This document shows, one piece after another, positions 7,712 through 17,976 of a stretch of 64,000 bases of DNA. How positions within the stretch are numbered: the stretch's first letter is position 1; each line of letters starts with the position of its first letter. The notes under the pieces were generated by a model. That model was not told the DNA's origin. It was given only the letters and a program-made list of their open reading frames with translations, and did not search any database. Source of the stretch: an uncultured Polaribacter sp. (GTDB lineage Bacteria > Bacteroidota > Bacteroidia > Flavobacteriales > Flavobacteriaceae); contig CALKEB010000028.1 of NCBI GenBank assembly GCA_938084845.1, forward strand, positions 1 through 64,000. Direction: 5' to 3'. Both the position numbers and the translations under genes were made by a program.

Positions 7712-10675
7712 ATGAAAAAACGAATTCTATTACTCTTTGTATTTGCAGTACATGTGCTTACTGCACAAGAGTACTTTCCTACAGATAGTGGAGTAAAAAC
7801 AACAAAAAATAGTACGTACGCGTTTAAAAATGCTACAATTTACGTTACCCCAACCACTATTATAAAAAATGGAACTTTACTTATTAAAGAGGGTAAAGTA
7901 GTAAGTATAGGTAAATCTGTAAAAATACCAAGTGGAGCCATAATAACAGATGTAAAAGGAAAAACGATCTACCCTTCTTTTGTTGATGCTTACACAAATT
8001 TTGGGATTCAAAAGCCAAAAAGAACAGCAAGTAGGTCTAGAGGCACACAGTACACAGCTTCTAGAGAAGGGTATTATTGGAATGATCACATTCGTCCAGA
8101 TACCAACCCTATCAAAGATTTTTCATTTGACACCAAAAAAGCAAAAGAATTAATCAAAGCCGGATTTGGTGTAGTCAATACCCATCAGCAAGATGGAATT
8201 ATTAGAGGTAATGGTTTACTTGTAGCCTTAAACCCGAATGCTACTAATGCATATCGAATATTAGATACAAAATCTACACACCACTTGTCTTTTACTAAAA
8301 GTGTGCAATCCAGACAAGCTTACCCTACTTCTAGAATGGGTGCAATGGCTTTAATACGTCAAACTTACTTAGATGCAGATTGGTATGCTAAGGGTAAAAT
8401 GAATCATAAGGATTTGGCACTAGAAGCCTTAAATACAAATCAAAGTTTGCCTCAAATTTTTGAGACCAATAACCATCTTGATGCCATTAGAGCAGATAAA
8501 GTAGGAGATGAATTTGGAATACAATATACCTTAGTAGGATCTGGTGATGAGTATGAACGATTACAAGATATAAAAGCGACTAATGCAAACTTTATTATTC
8601 CTGTAAATTTTAGCAAAGCTTACGATGTGTCTAATCCGCTTTTGGCAAAACAAATTTCTTTAAGAGATTTACGTAAATGGAATCAAGAACCGTCTAATTT
8701 AGCAATGCTTGCTAAAAATGATGTTAATTTTGCGATAACAACTCACAAATTAAAGTCCATAAAATCTTTTCATAAAAACATACAAAAAGCAATTTCTTAT
8801 GGCTTTAATCAAACAAAAGCGTTAGCTGCCTTAACAACAATACCTGCTGCCATTTTAGGAAACAGTAGCATAGGAAATCTTAAAGAAGGAAGTATTGCTA
8901 ATTTTATTATTACATCTGGTAATATTTTTGATGCCAAAACAACCATTTATGAAAACTGGGTGCAAGGGTCAAAAAATGTAATTACAGCTATGAATGTAAA
9001 AGATATTAGTGGAGATTATATGTTGTCTGTAAATAATCAAAATTACCAATTATCAGTTACTGGTTCTGGATCAAATCCAAAAGGGAGTGTTAAACAAGGA
9101 GATCAAAAAGTAAAATCTAAATTTTCTTTTAAAGACGATTGGATTTCGATTACCTTAAACAAAGATTCAGGTTATACAAGAATGATTGGTAAAATAATCA
9201 ACGATGCCAATGTTATGGAGGGTACTGTTTTTGATACCCAAGGAAATGAATCCTCATGGTCTGCTAGTAAACAGGTAGCTAAGCAACAAAAAAAGACTAA
9301 AAAGGGTAAAGCGAGTAAAAAAACAGCTTTCCCAGTTATGCCTGTTAGTTATCCTAATAGTGGTTTTGGTAACTACAAACAACCAGAACAAGAAACTATT
9401 TTAATTAAAAATGTTACCATCTGGACAAGCGAAAAAGAAGGGATTTTAGAAAATACCGATATTCTTTTAAAAGAAGGTAAAATTGCAGAAATAGGTAAAA
9501 ATTTAAAAGCAAGAAAAGCAGTAGTAATCGATGGTACAGGTAAACACTTAACTGCTGGAATTGTAGATGAACATTCGCATATTGCAGCATCGTCTATAAA
9601 CGAAGGTGCACAAAACTCTTCTGCAGAAGTAACAATAGAAGATGTTGTAGACCCCACAGATATTAATATTTATAGAAATATTTCTGGAGGTACAACTACA
9701 GCTCAAATTTTACATGGTTCTGCAAATCCAATTGGAGGTCAATCTGCAATTATTAAATTAAAATGGGGAGAAAATGCAGAAAATATGATTTACGAAAACA
9801 CTCCTAAATTCATAAAATTTGCCTTAGGAGAAAATGTAAAGCAGTCTAGAAGTAGTAATGGAACACGTTTTCCACAAACTAGAATGGGTGTAGAACAAAT
9901 GATTACAGACTATTTTACAAGAGCAAAAGAATATGATGCTTTAAAGAAAAGTGGACAGCCTTATAGAAAGGATTTAGAAATGGAAACATTGGCAGAAATT
10001 TTAAATAAAGAACGTTTTATCTCTTGTCATTCATATGTGCAATCAGAAATTAACATGTTAATGAAAGTTGCAGATAAATTTGATTTTACTATTAATACAT
10101 TCACCCACATCTTAGAAGGATATAAAGTTGCTGATAAAATGGCAGAACATGGTGTTGGTGGTTCTACTTTTTCTGACTGGTGGGCTTACAAATACGAAGT
10201 AAATGACGCTATACCCTACAATGCCTCTATTATGCATAATGCAGGGGTAACTGTTGCTATAAATTCAGATGATAGAGAGATGTCTAGACGTTTGAATCAA
10301 GAAGCAGCAAAAACGGTAAAGTATGGAGGCATGTCAGAACTAGACGCATGGAAAACTGTAACTATAAATCCGGCTAAACTATTACATATAGACGATAAAG
10401 TGGGTAGCATAAAAGTAGGCAAACATGCAGATGTTGTTCTATGGAACAATCATCCAATGTCTATCTATGCTAAAGTAGAAAAAACGATCATAGAAGGGCG
10501 TGTCTATTTTGACTATAAAGTAGATGCTAAAAAACGTTTGGCTATTAAAGAAGAAAAAAGCAAGTTAATTGACATGATGTTAAACGAAAAAATGAATGGT
10601 GGTAAAACAAAAGTACCAATGAAAAGAGGTGATATCAACTTTCACTGTGATACATTAGAAGAACTTAAAAACTAA
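7712..10675 (+). CDS. Exported tandem amidohydrolase-family protein (inactive N-module, active-type C-module)
   Basis: A signal peptide (MKKRILLLFVFAVHVLTAQ) precedes two amidohydrolase-fold modules, about residues 25-430 and 560-960, joined by a lysine-rich linker. The C-terminal module has the metal site: DEHSHIA with His621 and His623, ISCHSYVQSE, NTFTHILEGY and the late Asp in INSDDREMS. In the N-terminal module the corresponding site reads PSFVDAYTNFG, so the HxH pair is gone and it is probably not catalytic. Related proteins are imidazolonepropionase/prolidase-like metal hydrolases; substrate unknown. The next gene follows by 6 bp and encodes another module, so the two form an operon and probably an assembly. 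Confidence 0.82.
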   Translation: MKKRILLLFVFAVHVLTAQEYFPTDSGVKTTKNSTYAFKNATIYVTPTTIIKNGTLLIKEGKVVSIGKSVKIPSGAIITDVKGKTIYPSFVDAYTNFGIQKPKRTASRSRGTQYTASREGYYWNDHIRPDTNPIKDFSFDTKKAKELIKAGFGVVNTHQQDGIIRGNGLLVALNPNATNAYRILDTKSTHHLSFTKSVQSRQAYPTSRMGAMALIRQTYLDADWYAKGKMNHKDLALEALNTNQSLPQIFETNNHLDAIRADKVGDEFGIQYTLVGSGDEYERLQDIKATNANFIIPVNFSKAYDVSNPLLAKQISLRDLRKWNQEPSNLAMLAKNDVNFAITTHKLKSIKSFHKNIQKAISYGFNQTKALAALTTIPAAILGNSSIGNLKEGSIANFIITSGNIFDAKTTIYENWVQGSKNVITAMNVKDISGDYMLSVNNQNYQLSVTGSGSNPKGSVKQGDQKVKSKFSFKDDWISITLNKDSGYTRMIGKIINDANVMEGTVFDTQGNESSWSASKQVAKQQKKTKKGKASKKTAFPVMPVSYPNSGFGNYKQPEQETILIKNVTIWTSEKEGILENTDILLKEGKIAEIGKNLKARKAVVIDGTGKHLTAGIVDEHSHIAASSINEGAQNSSAEVTIEDVVDPTDINIYRNISGGTTTAQILHGSANPIGGQSAIIKLKWGENAENMIYENTPKFIKFALGENVKQSRSSNGTRFPQTRMGVEQMITDYFTRAKEYDALKKSGQPYRKDLEMETLAEILNKERFISCHSYVQSEINMLMKVADKFDFTINTFTHILEGYKVADKMAEHGVGGSTFSDWWAYKYEVNDAIPYNASIMHNAGVTVAINSDDREMSRRLNQEAAKTVKYGGMSELDAWKTVTINPAKLLHIDDKVGSIKVGKHADVVLWNNHPMSIYAKVEKTIIEGRVYFDYKVDAKKRLAIKEEKSKLIDMMLNEKMNGGKTKVPMKRGDINFHCDTLEELKN

Positions 10676-10681
10676 GAAATA

Positions 10682-11977
10682 ATGAAAAAAATAATATATA
10701 GTGTATTGGCACTTTTCTTTATTGGAAATACAATAGCCCAACAAACACCCGCAGACAAGCAAACAACACCAATTGCTATTGAAGGGGCAACTGCACATTT
10801 AGGAAACGGAAAAGTTATTGAAAACTCATTAATTATGTTTAATGATGGTAAAATTACTTTTGTTGGGAGTGCTACCTCTAAAATAGCAAGAAATGGAACG
10901 TTAATAAAGGCAACTGGTAAACATATTTATCCTGGATTTATAGCTGCTAATGCAACTTTAGGATTGGCTGAAATTGATGCTGTAAAAGCTAGTGTGGATG
11001 TAGATGAAATAGGAATCAACAATCCACATATTAGAAGCTTAATTGCATATAATGCAGAGAGTAAAGTGGTTGAGTCTATGAGACCAAATGGAGTCTTAAT
11101 GGCTCAAATTACACCTAGAGGGGGTACAATTTCTGGTACTTCTTCTGTGGTGCAATTAGATGCATGGAACTGGGAGGATGCTGCTATTAAGGTAGATGAT
11201 GCCATTCATATGAACTGGCCTAGTAGTTTTACTAGAGGAAGATGGTGGTTAGGAGAAGACCCTGCATTAAAACCAGATGCAAACTATGGTATAAACAAAG
11301 AAAATATCAAAACATATTTTACCAATGCAAAGAGTTATTTAGAAAGTAACAGAAAACCTAAAAACTTACCTTTTGAAGCTATGAATGGTTTATTTAATGG
11401 TTCGCAACGACTTTTTATACATGTAAACGGGCAAAAAGAAATTACAGATGCCATTACGATTACTAAAAATTTAGGAATAAAAAATTTGGTTATCGCAAAT
11501 GCAGAAGGTGCAGAAAGTGTTGCTAAAATGCTGGTAGAACACAAGGTAGGTGTTGTATTGCAAAGACCTCATAGAAACCCTAATTCTGAAGACGATGCAT
11601 ACGATAGTACTTATACAATTGCAAAAACATTAATGGACAGTGGCGTAACTGTAACTATCGGTATGGAAGGGCAAATGGAAAGAATGAATACTAGAAACTT
11701 ACCTTTTTATGCGGGTACTTTTGCTGCTCATGGTTTAACAAAAGAAGATGCGTTAAAGATGATTACTGCTAATAGTGCAAAAATATTAGGAATAGATACT
11801 AGTGTGGGTACTTTAGAAGTTGGAAAAGAGGCTACACTTTTTATCTCTACAGGAGATGCTTTAGATATGCGATCTAACCAACTAACAAATGCGTTTATTC
11901 AAGGAAGAGCAATTAGCTTAGAAACACATCAAACAAAGCTTTGGAAACGCTATGCTAACAAATACAAGTCTAAATAA
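10682..11977 (+). CDS. Exported amidohydrolase-family protein lacking metal-binding HxH
   Basis: This 431-aa protein has a signal peptide (MKKIIYSVLALFFIGNTIAQ) and a single amidohydrolase fold resembling the N-terminal module of the preceding 987-aa protein. The N-terminal metal site reads YPGFIAANATLG where active members have PGxxDxHxH, so I infer loss of catalysis or a changed role. The C-terminal composite domain (GTLEVGKEATLFISTGDALDM) is preserved. It lies 6 bp after its partner and is followed by an intrinsic terminator at 11995-12021. It may act as a structural or regulatory partner of the active module. Confidence 0.8.
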   Translation: MKKIIYSVLALFFIGNTIAQQTPADKQTTPIAIEGATAHLGNGKVIENSLIMFNDGKITFVGSATSKIARNGTLIKATGKHIYPGFIAANATLGLAEIDAVKASVDVDEIGINNPHIRSLIAYNAESKVVESMRPNGVLMAQITPRGGTISGTSSVVQLDAWNWEDAAIKVDDAIHMNWPSSFTRGRWWLGEDPALKPDANYGINKENIKTYFTNAKSYLESNRKPKNLPFEAMNGLFNGSQRLFIHVNGQKEITDAITITKNLGIKNLVIANAEGAESVAKMLVEHKVGVVLQRPHRNPNSEDDAYDSTYTIAKTLMDSGVTVTIGMEGQMERMNTRNLPFYAGTFAAHGLTKEDALKMITANSAKILGIDTSVGTLEVGKEATLFISTGDALDMRSNQLTNAFIQGRAISLETHQTKLWKRYANKYKSK

Positions 11978-11994
11978 TATTAAATAACCTTACT

Positions 11995-12021
11995 AAAAAG
12001 CTCGCAAATTGCGAGTTTTTT
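11995..12021 (+). terminator. Intrinsic terminator after amidohydrolase pair
   Basis: AAAAAG-CTCGCA-AAT-TGCGAG-TTTTTT: a GC-rich six-pair stem with short loop and a T run, 17 nt after the stop codon at 11977. Confidence 0.88.
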
Positions 12022-12075
12022 GTTTTTAAAACAGTGTTGTTTTTAATTTATGTATAAAAAACATCGTTAAATCAA

Positions 12076-12083
12076 TATATTTG
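12076..12083 (+). promoter_or_regulatory. TAnnTTTG -7 box very close to rRNA methylase ATG
   Basis: TATATTTG matches the Bacteroidota -7 element exactly. The ATG follows after 5 nt, so if the box is used the transcript would be leaderless or nearly so. No TTG lies at the usual -33 distance. Confidence 0.45.
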
Positions 12084-12088
12084 TAACA

Positions 12089-12883
12089 ATGAAAGAAATT
12101 CATAGCCTACAAAACCCGTATATTAAAAGTCTAATTAAACTCCAAGAAAAGTCTAGAGAACGAAAAAAAAATGGGGTATTCATTATTGAAGGTATACGTG
12201 AGCTAACCTTAGCTATAAACTCTGATTATCAGTTAGAAAAAGTATTATTTTATCCAAGCTTAATTTCTTTACAAAAATTAGAATCTTTGGTGGGTAGTGC
12301 TATAGATTGTATTCAAATATCTAAAGAAATTTATGAAAAGTTAGCTTACAGAAATTCTACTGAAGGAATTATTGCTGTAAGTAAAACTAAAGAGCTTTCT
12401 CTTAAAAACATAACGTTTAAACGTAAAAATCTATTACTATTAATTGCAGAAGGTATTGAAAAACCTGGTAATATTGGAGCGTTATTAAGAACAGCAGATG
12501 CTGCAAATATTGATGCTGTTTTAATAGCAGATCCAAAATCGGATCTTTACAACCCTAATATTATAAGATCTAGTGTAGGATGTTTATTTACCAATCAAAT
12601 CGCTTCAGGAACCTCTCAAGAAATTATCACTTTCTTAAAAGAGCACAAAGTGGACATATATACAACTACGCTTCAAAATTCTAACCTTTATCACCTAGAA
12701 AATTATCAAAAAGCATGCGCCATCGTTGTTGGTACAGAAGCTACAGGTGTAACTGAAATTTGGAGAGAAGAAGCAACACAAAATATTAACATTCCTATGC
12801 AAGGAAAAATAGACTCTATGAATGTTTCAGTAGCTGCTGCCATCGTTCTTTTTGAAGCTAAAAGACAAAGACAATTTAAGTAA
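12089..12883 (+). CDS. TrmH/SpoU-family RNA 2'-O-ribose methyltransferase
   Basis: The 264-aa protein has an N-terminal RNA-binding (SpoU substrate-binding) part with [14 protein letters not shown], then the SPOUT knot methylase with its three motifs: [20 protein letters not shown] (motif 1), [13 protein letters not shown] (motif 2) and [23 protein letters not shown] (motif 3). It uses S-adenosylmethionine to methylate a ribose 2'-OH in rRNA or tRNA; the target nucleotide cannot be read from sequence. A PPGK-like kinase follows after 5 bp, suggesting co-transcription without an obvious functional link. Confidence 0.92.
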   Translation: MKEIHSLQNPYIKSLIKLQEKSRERKKNGVFIIEGIRELTLAINSDYQLEKVLFYPSLISLQKLESLVGSAIDCIQISKEIYEKLAYRNSTEGIIAVSKTKELSLKNITFKRKNLLLLIAEGIEKPGNIGALLRTADAANIDAVLIADPKSDLYNPNIIRSSVGCLFTNQIASGTSQEIITFLKEHKVDIYTTTLQNSNLYHLENYQKACAIVVGTEATGVTEIWREEATQNINIPMQGKIDSMNVSVAAAIVLFEAKRQRQFK

Positions 12884-12888
12884 GTATT

Positions 12889-13635
12889 ATGAAAATATTA
12901 GGTATAGATGTTGGTGGTTCTGGAATTAAAGCTGCTATAGTAAACACAAAAACTGGAGAATTAATTTCTGAAAGACACAGAATACCCACTCCAAAACCAG
13001 CTACACCTGAGGCAATTGCAAAAACAATTAAAAATATGACCGATTACTTTAACTGGGACAAACCAGTAGGATGTAGTTTTCCAACAACTATAGTAAACGG
13101 AAAATGCATACATACAGGTAATTTAAGTGAAAAATGGTTAAATATTAAAGTTGATGAGCTGTTTAACAAAGAAACAACACTTCCTTTTTATGTAAGTAAC
13201 GATGCTGATTTAGCAGGTGTGGCTGAAGTAAACTTAGGAGCTGGTAAAAATGAAAAAGAGGTTGTAATTGTTATTACTGTAGGAACGGGAATTGGTTCTG
13301 GTTTGTTTCACAAGGGAAAGTTAATTCCGAATTTAGAATTGGGAAAACTGTTGCATAGTAATGGAGAAATTATTGAATATTATGCTGCAGATTCTGTGAG
13401 GAAAAAAGAAAACCTTTCGTTAAAAGAGTGGGCACTTCGTTTTGATGAGTTATTAGCATATACTAAAATTGTGTTTTCACCTAGTTTAATTATTATAGGA
13501 GGAGGAATCAGTAAAAAATATGACGATTTTAAACACCATTTAAATACTAATATCCCAATTAAAGTAGCAAAATTTAAAAACAATGCTGGGATTATTGGCG
13601 CTGCAATGTATGCGCACAATCAAATCAAGAAATAA
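12889..13635 (+). CDS. ROK-family polyphosphate-glucose phosphotransferase-like kinase
   Basis: The 248-aa protein opens with the ASKHA phosphate loop [16 protein letters not shown], has the sugar-binding segment [18 protein letters not shown] and the second phosphate motif [12 protein letters not shown], and ends with [14 protein letters not shown]. Size and the GSGIKAA start match polyphosphate glucokinases (PPGK) better than ordinary ROK repressors, since there is no DNA-binding N-terminus. The usual ROK CxCGxxGC zinc motif is not visible, as in PPGK. Likely reaction: glucose to glucose-6-phosphate using polyphosphate or ATP. Confidence 0.82.
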   Translation: MKILGIDVGGSGIKAAIVNTKTGELISERHRIPTPKPATPEAIAKTIKNMTDYFNWDKPVGCSFPTTIVNGKCIHTGNLSEKWLNIKVDELFNKETTLPFYVSNDADLAGVAEVNLGAGKNEKEVVIVITVGTGIGSGLFHKGKLIPNLELGKLLHSNGEIIEYYAADSVRKKENLSLKEWALRFDELLAYTKIVFSPSLIIIGGGISKKYDDFKHHLNTNIPIKVAKFKNNAGIIGAAMYAHNQIKK

Positions 13636-13843
13636 AACACCTACTCCCCTATTTTTCTTTTTAATATCAATGAATAAATGAAATTTGTACCTTTAGATAA
13701 GTGTTTCAAAGACTGTTTACTACTTAGTAAACTTTTTTCTCTCAAAAAAAAGCATCACATTTTATAAGAATTACCACTAGTTTTATTAGTATGCAATTTA
13801 CTTTGCTATTCTAATTCTATTTGCTAAATTCACTTTAGATTTA

Positions 13844-16072
13844 ATGCTCGAAAAATTCATGGAATATACGGCTACCATAGAAGAAGAAAATAAAGAAATT
13901 GCAAATCGTTATAAAGACCTCTTAAAAGGTACCTATAAGGTATTATCTAAAGATGACAAAGAGCTCATAAGAAAAGCGTTTGACATTGCTGTTGACGCAC
14001 ACTCAAAACAACGCAGAAAAACAGGAGAACCTTATATTTATCATCCTATTGCTGTAGCTAAAATTGTAGCTATGGAAATTGGCTTAGGAGCCACTTCTAT
14101 TGCTGCAGCATTACTTCATGATGTTGTAGAAGATACCGATTATACATTAAATGATATGGAGCAATTGTTTGGAGAAACAATTGCTAGAATAGTCAATGGT
14201 CTTACCAAAATATCTCGTTTAAACAAAGAGCAAGATGCTTCAATACAAGCAGAGAATTTTAGAAAAATGTTACTTACCTTACATGATGATGTAAGAGTCA
14301 TTTTAATAAAAATTGCAGATCGATTACACAATATGCAAACCATGGATGCTATGCCTGGGTACAAGCAAGTTAAAATTGCATCAGAAACTTTATATATTTA
14401 TGCGCCATTAGCCCATAGATTAGGCTTGTATAATATTAAAACAGAATTAGAAGATTTAGGCTTAAAGTACACAGAACCAGAAGTTTTTAAAAGTATTGTA
14501 GCTAAAATAAAAGAGAGCAAAGAAGAACAACAAGAATATTTAAAACGTTTTGAAAATTCATTAAAAAGCGGATTAGACAAAGAGCATTTTTCTTACGAAA
14601 TAAAAGGTCGATTTAAATCGATTTTTTCCATTCGAAAAAAAATGCAAAAACAAAATGTCACTTTCGAAGAGGTCTTTGACAAGTATGCCATCCGAATTAT
14701 TTTTAAACCAATTACAAAAGATGAAAAGCATGATGCTTGGAAAATATATTCTTTAGTTACAGATAATTTTAGACCCAACCCTGCCCGATTAAGAGATTGG
14801 ATTTCTCAGCCAAAATCTACAGGATATGAAGCATTGCATATAACTGTTGTTGGTCCGGATGCACAATGGGTAGAAGTCCAAATTAGATCTGAACGAATGA
14901 ATGAAATTGCAGAAAAAGGATATGCTGCACATTTTAAATACAAACAAGGTTCAGAAAACGAAAGTGGTTTAGATGTTTGGCTAAACAGATTAAAAGAAAC
15001 ACTAGAAAATCAAAGTATAAATGCTGTAGATTTTGTAGAAGATTTTAAACTTAATCTTTATGCTAAAGAAATCTATGTATTTACACCTAAAGGCGATTTA
15101 AAATCATTACCAAAAGATGCTTCTGCCTTAGATTTTGCTTTTTCTATTCATACAGATGTTGGTTTAAAATGTAGAGGCGCAAAAGTAAACGGAAAGTTAG
15201 TCCCACTTAGTTACAAATTAAAAAGTGGCGATCAAATAGAGGTGATTACAAGTGCAACAAACAAACCTAATTCTAGATGGTTAGATTTTGTAATTACAGC
15301 AAGAGCTAAAACAAAAATTAGAGCAGCATTAAAAGATGAAGAAAAAGGGATTGCAGAGGAAGGAAAAGCAATTTTAGCACGAAAACTAAGGCATTTAAAA
15401 ATCCCTTTTAGTGAAAAAACAATTAATGAGCTGGCCAATTATTTTAAACTAAGAACTAGTTTTGATCTATTTTACAGAATTGGTAATGGAGCAATAGACA
15501 ATACCCAATTAAAAGGATTTGTTACCCAAAGAAATAGTAAAATTCTAAATTTCTTTAAAACAAAACTTAGACGAAATACAGTAAGCGCAGAAAATCAAGA
15601 GGAAATTACGACTAAGTATGATGCTTTGGTTTTTGGAAAAGAAGAAGAAAAACTAAATTATACGCAATCTAAGTGTTGTACTCCCATTCCAGGAGATCAA
15701 GTTTTTGGTTTTTTAACAATTAATGAGGGTATAAAAATACATAAGAAAAATTGCCCTAACGCTATTTCTCTTCAATCGAATTATGCATATCGAATTATGC
15801 AAGCTAAATGGATAGATTCTACAAAGCAAGACTTTAAAGTTGTATTGCATATTAGCGGTGTAGACACTTCTGGAATCGTAAACGAGGTAACTAAAATTAT
15901 TTCTAGTAACGTAGGTGTTTTTATTCACAGCATAAATATCTCTGGAGATGAAGGGGTTTTTGATGGTAAAATTGCACTAAGTGTTAAGAATAGTGCACAA
16001 TTAAAAAAATTAATGAATCGAATTGAAAAGGTAGATGGCGTTAAAAAATTAGAACGTGTTAATAGAATGTAA
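13844..16072 (+). CDS. Bifunctional (p)ppGpp synthetase/hydrolase, Rel/SpoT type
   Basis: The 742-aa protein has an N-terminal HD hydrolase domain with intact ALLHDVVEDTDYT near residue 89, a synthetase domain with GRFKSIFSIRKKMQ and KYAIRIIF, a TGS domain (YVFTPKGDLKSLPKDASALDFAF, around residue 410), a zinc-finger-like CCTPIPGD segment and a C-terminal ACT domain. Intact HD residues imply hydrolysis as well as synthesis of the alarmone, in the cytoplasm and partly ribosome-bound. The track start (ATG 13844) is plausible; a second in-frame ATG at 13859 cannot be excluded. A 208-bp gap upstream holds a separate promoter; fur follows 72 bp later. Confidence 0.95.
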   Translation: MLEKFMEYTATIEEENKEIANRYKDLLKGTYKVLSKDDKELIRKAFDIAVDAHSKQRRKTGEPYIYHPIAVAKIVAMEIGLGATSIAAALLHDVVEDTDYTLNDMEQLFGETIARIVNGLTKISRLNKEQDASIQAENFRKMLLTLHDDVRVILIKIADRLHNMQTMDAMPGYKQVKIASETLYIYAPLAHRLGLYNIKTELEDLGLKYTEPEVFKSIVAKIKESKEEQQEYLKRFENSLKSGLDKEHFSYEIKGRFKSIFSIRKKMQKQNVTFEEVFDKYAIRIIFKPITKDEKHDAWKIYSLVTDNFRPNPARLRDWISQPKSTGYEALHITVVGPDAQWVEVQIRSERMNEIAEKGYAAHFKYKQGSENESGLDVWLNRLKETLENQSINAVDFVEDFKLNLYAKEIYVFTPKGDLKSLPKDASALDFAFSIHTDVGLKCRGAKVNGKLVPLSYKLKSGDQIEVITSATNKPNSRWLDFVITARAKTKIRAALKDEEKGIAEEGKAILARKLRHLKIPFSEKTINELANYFKLRTSFDLFYRIGNGAIDNTQLKGFVTQRNSKILNFFKTKLRRNTVSAENQEEITTKYDALVFGKEEEKLNYTQSKCCTPIPGDQVFGFLTINEGIKIHKKNCPNAISLQSNYAYRIMQAKWIDSTKQDFKVVLHISGVDTSGIVNEVTKIISSNVGVFIHSINISGDEGVFDGKIALSVKNSAQLKKLMNRIEKVDGVKKLERVNRM

Positions 16073-16114
16073 ATATCATTTGCATAAAAACAACTATTTA
16101 TTAAGAAATAACTG

Positions 16115-16122
16115 TAAATTTG
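16115..16122 (+). promoter_or_regulatory. Candidate -7 box for fur
   Basis: TAAATTTG matches TAnnTTTG and lies 22 nt before the fur ATG. No clear TTG at -33. Confidence 0.4.
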
Positions 16123-16144
16123 TTTTTTCGTAAAAATTAAGTAC

Positions 16145-16597
16145 ATGAATAATTCTCTTGAAAATCAGGAAGTAGTTAAAAAAGTTTTTACCTCATACCT
16201 ACAAGAGCATAAACACAGAAAAACACCTGAGCGTTATGCAATTTTACAAGAAATTTACGATGCAGAAGAGCATTTTGATATAGAATCACTCTATATAAAA
16301 ATGAAAAACAAAAACTACAGAGTAAGCAGAGCCACACTTTACAATACTATTGATTTACTGTTAGATTGTGGGTTAGTTCGTAAGCATCAATTTGATGGAC
16401 AAACTATGGCTCGATATGAAAAAAGTTATTTTGATAAAAATCATGACCACGTAATTTTTACAGATTCTGGAGATGTAAAAGAATTTTGTGATCCTAGAAT
16501 ACAAATTATCAAAAAAACAATCGAAGAAATATTTGATATTGATATCCACAATCACTCCTTATATTTTTACGGAACAAAAAAGAAAGACCAAAAATAA
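16145..16597 (+). CDS. Fur-family metal-responsive repressor
   Basis: The 150-aa protein has the Fur winged helix ([24 protein letters not shown]...[20 protein letters not shown]) and the dimerisation/metal domain with [20 protein letters not shown] and HNHSLYFYG. The usual first CxxC of structural-zinc Fur proteins is replaced by TDSG, so structural zinc is likely absent or bound otherwise; this form resembles other flavobacterial Fur sequences I recall. Regulatory metal could be Fe or Mn. It precedes purA by 44 bp, with which it may be transcribed. Confidence 0.9.
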   Translation: MNNSLENQEVVKKVFTSYLQEHKHRKTPERYAILQEIYDAEEHFDIESLYIKMKNKNYRVSRATLYNTIDLLLDCGLVRKHQFDGQTMARYEKSYFDKNHDHVIFTDSGDVKEFCDPRIQIIKKTIEEIFDIDIHNHSLYFYGTKKKDQK

Positions 16598-16641
16598 CTT
16601 AAAAATTAAATTTAAAATTTAATACTTACACAAATTTAAAA

Positions 16642-17913
16642 ATGGCAGTTGATTTATTATTAGGATTACAATGGGGAGATGAAGGGAAAGGTAAAATTGT
16701 TGATGTACTAACACAGGATTACGATATTATAGCACGTTTTCAAGGTGGCCCAAATGCGGGTCATACTTTAATTTTTGACGGGTACAAGCATGTTTTACAT
16801 ACGATACCTTCTGGAATTTTTCATAAAACAGCTTTAAATGTTGTAGGTAATGGTGTAGTTATCGATCCAGTAATTTTTAAAAAAGAGTTAGAAAACCTAG
16901 ACAAACACAAAATAGATTACACCTCTAAATTATTAATTTCTAAGAAAGCACACTTAATTTTACCAACGCATAGATTGTTAGATGCAGCTTCAGAAACCTC
17001 TAAAGGAAAAGCTAAGATTGGTTCTACCTTAAAAGGTATTGGTCCAACGTATATGGACAAAACTGGAAGAAATGGAATGCGAGTTGGAGACTTAGAATTA
17101 GACAACTGGAAAGAAAAGTATGATGCTTTAACCGAAAAGCACATTAAAATGTTAAAATTCTTTGATGTACAGATAGAGTATAATTTAGATGAGTTAGAAG
17201 CTGAGTTTTGTAAAGGAATCGATAAATTAAGAACACTACAATTTATTGATAGTGAAGAATTTTTAAACCAAGCCATCAAAGACAAAAAGACAATTTTGGC
17301 AGAAGGTGCACAAGGGTCTTTGTTAGATATTGACTTTGGAACCTATCCTTACGTTACCTCTTCAAATACTACAGCTGCAGGGGCTTGTACTGGATTAGGT
17401 GTTGCACCAAACAGAATTGGAGAGGTTTTTGGTATTTTTAAAGCCTATACAACACGTGTAGGTTCTGGTCCTTTTCCTACAGAATTATTTGATAAAGATG
17501 GTGCTACCATGGCTAAAGTTGGTCATGAATTTGGTGCGACTACAGGAAGACCAAGAAGATGTGGTTGGTTAGATTTAGTTGCTTTAAAATATGCTGTAGA
17601 TGTAAATGGAGTAACACAACTAATGATGATGAAAGGAGATGTACTCTCTGGTTTTGATACATTAAAAGTGTGTACTTCTTACAATTATAAAGGCAAAGAA
17701 ATCACTCATTTACCCTATAATATAGAGCCCGAAAATGTTTCAGTAAATTACACTGAATTCAAAGGTTGGAAAGATGATTTAACAAAAATGACTGCTGCAG
17801 ATCAACTTCCAAAAAACTTAATGGACTATGTTGCTTTTATAGAGAAAGAAACAGGAGTTCCTGTTAAAATTGTTTCTGTGGGTCCAGATAGAAAACAGAC
17901 CATAAAAAGATAG
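16642..17913 (+). CDS. purA: Adenylosuccinate synthetase
   Basis: This 423-aa protein starts LLLGLQWGDEGKGKIVD with the GTP-binding loop, has QGGPNAGHTL, GIGPTYMDKTGRNGMRVGD, the GAQGSLLDIDFGTYPYVTSSNT segment and GRPRRCGWLDLVALKYA. It converts IMP and aspartate with GTP to adenylosuccinate, the first committed step to AMP. Length is normal for the family and all motifs are present. It follows fur and precedes the OstA-like gene with a 63-bp gap. Confidence 0.98.
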   Translation: MAVDLLLGLQWGDEGKGKIVDVLTQDYDIIARFQGGPNAGHTLIFDGYKHVLHTIPSGIFHKTALNVVGNGVVIDPVIFKKELENLDKHKIDYTSKLLISKKAHLILPTHRLLDAASETSKGKAKIGSTLKGIGPTYMDKTGRNGMRVGDLELDNWKEKYDALTEKHIKMLKFFDVQIEYNLDELEAEFCKGIDKLRTLQFIDSEEFLNQAIKDKKTILAEGAQGSLLDIDFGTYPYVTSSNTTAAGACTGLGVAPNRIGEVFGIFKAYTTRVGSGPFPTELFDKDGATMAKVGHEFGATTGRPRRCGWLDLVALKYAVDVNGVTQLMMMKGDVLSGFDTLKVCTSYNYKGKEITHLPYNIEPENVSVNYTEFKGWKDDLTKMTAADQLPKNLMDYVAFIEKETGVPVKIVSVGPDRKQTIKR

Positions 17914-17976
17914 TTTTATCTAAAAATTAAGAATTTAAGGTATTCTTTTCATTATTTTTGTTGCAAAACAAATCTT

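Noticed and set aside
16605-16623. Palindrome ATTAAATTT-A-AAATTTAAT upstream of purA
   Set aside because: It is made only of A and T in an AT-rich gap, so symmetry is weak evidence for a site.
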